From Lonicera japonica (lineage: Eukaryota; Streptophyta; Magnoliopsida; Dipsacales; Caprifoliaceae): a DNA stretch of 64,000 nt. Position 1 is the first letter of the stretch, and each line of letters begins with the position of its first letter. The position numbers and the translations under genes were made by a program. Under the pieces are notes generated by a model. The model was not told where the DNA came from. It ran no database searches and saw only the letters and a program-made list of their open reading frames with translations. Below, one piece after another: positions 61,802-64,000 of the stretch. The stretch is taken from NCBI GenBank assembly GCA_021464415.1, contig CM038468.1, positions 42,272,969-42,336,968 on the forward strand. Direction: 5' to 3'.

Positions 61802-62101
61802 TTTATTCTAAAAAGTTCATAAAAGGGATTCATAAAATTTGCTTGCATTAATGTACACATTGTTATGAGTATTAACAAATATTTTTGCAGCTTTAGATTG
61901 ATAATTACTGATTCCCTACTTTTTGATGAAGAAAAAGGGGGAGAAGTATGTGTGTTATGCAAGTATTTTTTATTTTAATAATTGCTTGTATATTTTTATC
62001 TATGCACCTATTTAGGGGGAGCATATTATTTATATGTTTAAAATTATTATCTTTTTATAAACACACATTAACTCTATTGTCATCATCAAAAAGGGGGAGA
62101 T
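61802..62101 (+). other. 3' leader of the copia element with two polypurine tracts
   Basis: GAAAAAGGGGGAGAAG lies at about 61930 and AAAAAGGGGGAGATT directly before the 3' LTR at 62102. The second is the functional PPT by position. The stretch between has no credible gene. Confidence 0.75.
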
Positions 62102-63603
62102 TGTTGACCTTAAAGTCAATTAATCTTATTTTGATAATTACAATAAGTTAATATAGTGTTATTTAACTCGGTTGTTCCAATGATGATAGCCATTAGCCGA
62201 TATCTTTTCCAACCAAGTGTGACGTCAAACCGATATAGTCAAACTCTCACACAAAGCTCCAAAAATGCTTTCACTCACAAGAAATGAACTCAAATGATCT
62301 CCATGTGCTTCACAAAGAATCAAAACCAAGAAATGATCAAGAACATCAAACAAGTAAAGATACGCACAAGAAAATCAAGCATCACGAAGACTCGAATTAT
62401 CATTAAATGGAGTGAGTGCTTAGATTTTATGTAAAGATACTTTATTGATTATATAGCTCAAACATAAACTTGCATCATTGTTAGATTGATCAAAACCAAG
62501 TTTGAATCAAAATCATTTCAAAACATTATTCTTGCAAAAACCGGTTTTGAAATAAATTCATATTAATTTTAAATGATCATATTTTAAGCTATAATAAAAA
62601 TAGGTATCTTAGAAACATATATTTGAGGTTCAAAAATTATTAGAATTTTATTTGGAACTAAATTATTAAATTGGAAAAATATTTTTATTTTTTGTTTAAA
62701 ATTCGCTCAATTTTTGCCCAGTTTTGATCTAACGGTAAAATGGATGCCTTCCCGAACTCCGATCATTTTGAAATTTTTACAGTAGTTAGACAACATCTCC
62801 TGGCAATTTTGACTAAAATTTGAGCATGATCCAACGGTCAAATTGGGAGAAATTAACAAAACAAGTTTGAATTTCTTTGTCAAAACTAGCTGTTGGAAAG
62901 TTTGAAAATGTGTACCTTGGAGCCAAAACCTCTCTTAATCATCCCCAACGGCCATATGATTTTGTAAGCTATAAATATGATGTCTTAGACATGTTTTAAC
63001 ATACTTGAATCATTCTACAAACTCATTTTACATATATACAAAGTTATTCAAGTATTCAATTCATTTAATTGATCAATCTTTCATTTTTGAGCTATATACT
63101 TTGATCAATTTTGATATCTCTTAGTGTGAGCTTCATTTGTATTTTGTTATACACAAGAGAGATATTGTACATTGGTGTTAGCCACCAAAACTTATTCAAA
63201 TCATATTTGTGAGAGGTGTATCTCATAGAATAGTAAGAGGGATTTCTTGTGAGAGTATTGAGGGTGTTTCAATACTTGTAAGAGTGTGTGAGAAGAATAC
63301 ACTTGTAGAGGTTTGATCTTCACCCGGAAGGAGATCGGTTATATTGGAAATTCTCGGGGAACTAACCGAGCGCGGAGTAGGGGAACAAGCCGAACCGTGT
63401 GGACAAAAAATCTTCGACTTCGATCGGTTCAATCTTTCTAACTCAATCTCTTTATTATTGATTGTTTTATTATTACTTACATTCCTTGATATATATTTGT
63501 TAAGTAAATTGTTTTACTTAAACTTTTTGAAAAGATTTTTAAATTCCGCATTTAGTTTTAAAAACCCTGTTCACCCCCCCTCTAGGGTATTTTCCGACCT
63601 ACA
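62102..63603 (+). repeat. 3' LTR, also serving as 5' LTR of the next copy
   Basis: Matches the 5' LTR at one base short of identity. PBS and gag leader follow it at once. Confidence 0.93.
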
Positions 63604-64000
63604 ATTGGTATCAGAGGTTGTACTCTTATTTTGATTTAACAATCTTAGAGTTTACGATCATGTCTACATATCAAGGAACCGGTCTTTTCCAAGGTCTCTC
63701 CACCCATAGACCACCTCTATTTGATGGTAAAAATTATAGCTATTGGAAAAATAGAATGAGTATATTTTTACAATCTAGTGATTTTGAACAATGGAGAGTT
63801 GTAGTTGAAGGACCCTATGAAATTACCAAAAGAGATGATAGTGGAAAAATTGTTCCTAAGAAAATGTCCGAGTATGATGAAAATGATATTAAGAAAATTC
63901 AATATAATGCTAAAGCCTTAAATGCTTTAAATTGTGCATTAAGCATGGATGAATATAACAAAATTTCTAGTTGCAAAACGGCCAAAGAAATTTGGGATAA
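63604..64000 (+). mobile_element. Second copia internal region, start only (cut by window end)
   Basis: This repeats 56893-57289 with no difference that I can see: PBS at about 63606, gag start at 63660, continuing into the capsid region. Whether it carries the same TAG and frameshift as the first copy cannot be seen. Confidence 0.9.

Larger units (their letters stand above)
55391..63603 (+). mobile_element. Ty1/copia LTR retrotransposon, full-length copy
   Basis: LTRs are at 55391-56892 and 62102-63603 (1502 bp each, offset 6711), starting TGTTGACC and ending CCTACA. The order PBS, gag, protease, integrase, reverse transcriptase, RNase H, PPT is that of Ty1/copia. I see a single base difference between the LTRs. 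A long gag with coiled-coil and two zinc knuckles suggests the SIRE or a related lineage, which is uncertain. The left flank is CAAGG; the matching right flank is not in the window because a second internal region follows. Confidence 0.93.

Noticed and set aside
61948..62151. Hydrophobic 67-codon frame after copia RNase H, possible envelope-like gene
   Set aside because: Too short, and it runs over the PPT into the LTR; no sign of a real gene.

Overview
This window is nuclear DNA of a flowering plant, probably a eudicot. It has GT-AG introns, AT-rich spacers and plant-only gene families (TIC110, VAMP72, CSLD, F-box/PP2-B). DNA transposons, MITEs, solo LTRs and a Ty1/copia element are packed between and inside the genes. 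There is no sign of bacterial or organellar DNA. All calls come from reading translations, splice sites and repeats by eye; no database was searched.

Layout. (1) 0.97-9.36 kb, plus strand: the C-terminal two thirds of a TIC110 gene, carrying a stop, a frameshift and a solo LTR just before its last exon. (2) 9.4-14.8 kb: gene-free DNA with tandem repeats, palindromes and MITEs. (3) 14.84-18.09 kb, minus: an intact five-exon VAMP72-type R-SNARE gene (219 aa) with two Tourist-like MITEs in its introns. (4) 20.20-28.08 kb, minus: an intact seven-exon cellulose synthase-like D gene of the CSLD1 type (1027 aa). (5) 28.3-52.6 kb: a tandem segmental duplication carrying three F-box/PP2-B genes, all minus strand. 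Only the middle copy (38.28-41.53 kb, 271 aa) is intact. Because the copies are paralogous, several insertions can be seen beside their own empty sites: a 4.9-kb PIF/Harbinger transposon with two intact genes, a hAT element, a small MITE and a solo LTR. (6) 52.8-53.4 kb: a hAT-type non-autonomous element with an 8-bp target duplication. (7) 54.3-55.4 kb: a foldback-like inverted array of six ~186-bp units. (8) 55.39-64.0 kb: a Ty1/copia element with nearly identical 1502-bp LTRs, inserted into the foldback array. Its 3' LTR is followed directly by a second copy of the internal region, so two elements share one LTR; the window ends inside the second gag.

The host genes are functionally unrelated: plastid protein import, vesicle fusion, wall polysaccharide synthesis, and an SCF-type F-box lectin. 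They do not form a pathway or cluster. The most informative material is structural: the F-box/PP2-B duplication with its built-in empty sites, the near-complete Harbinger element, the foldback array, and the shared-LTR copia array. I found no clear new multi-gene biological system.
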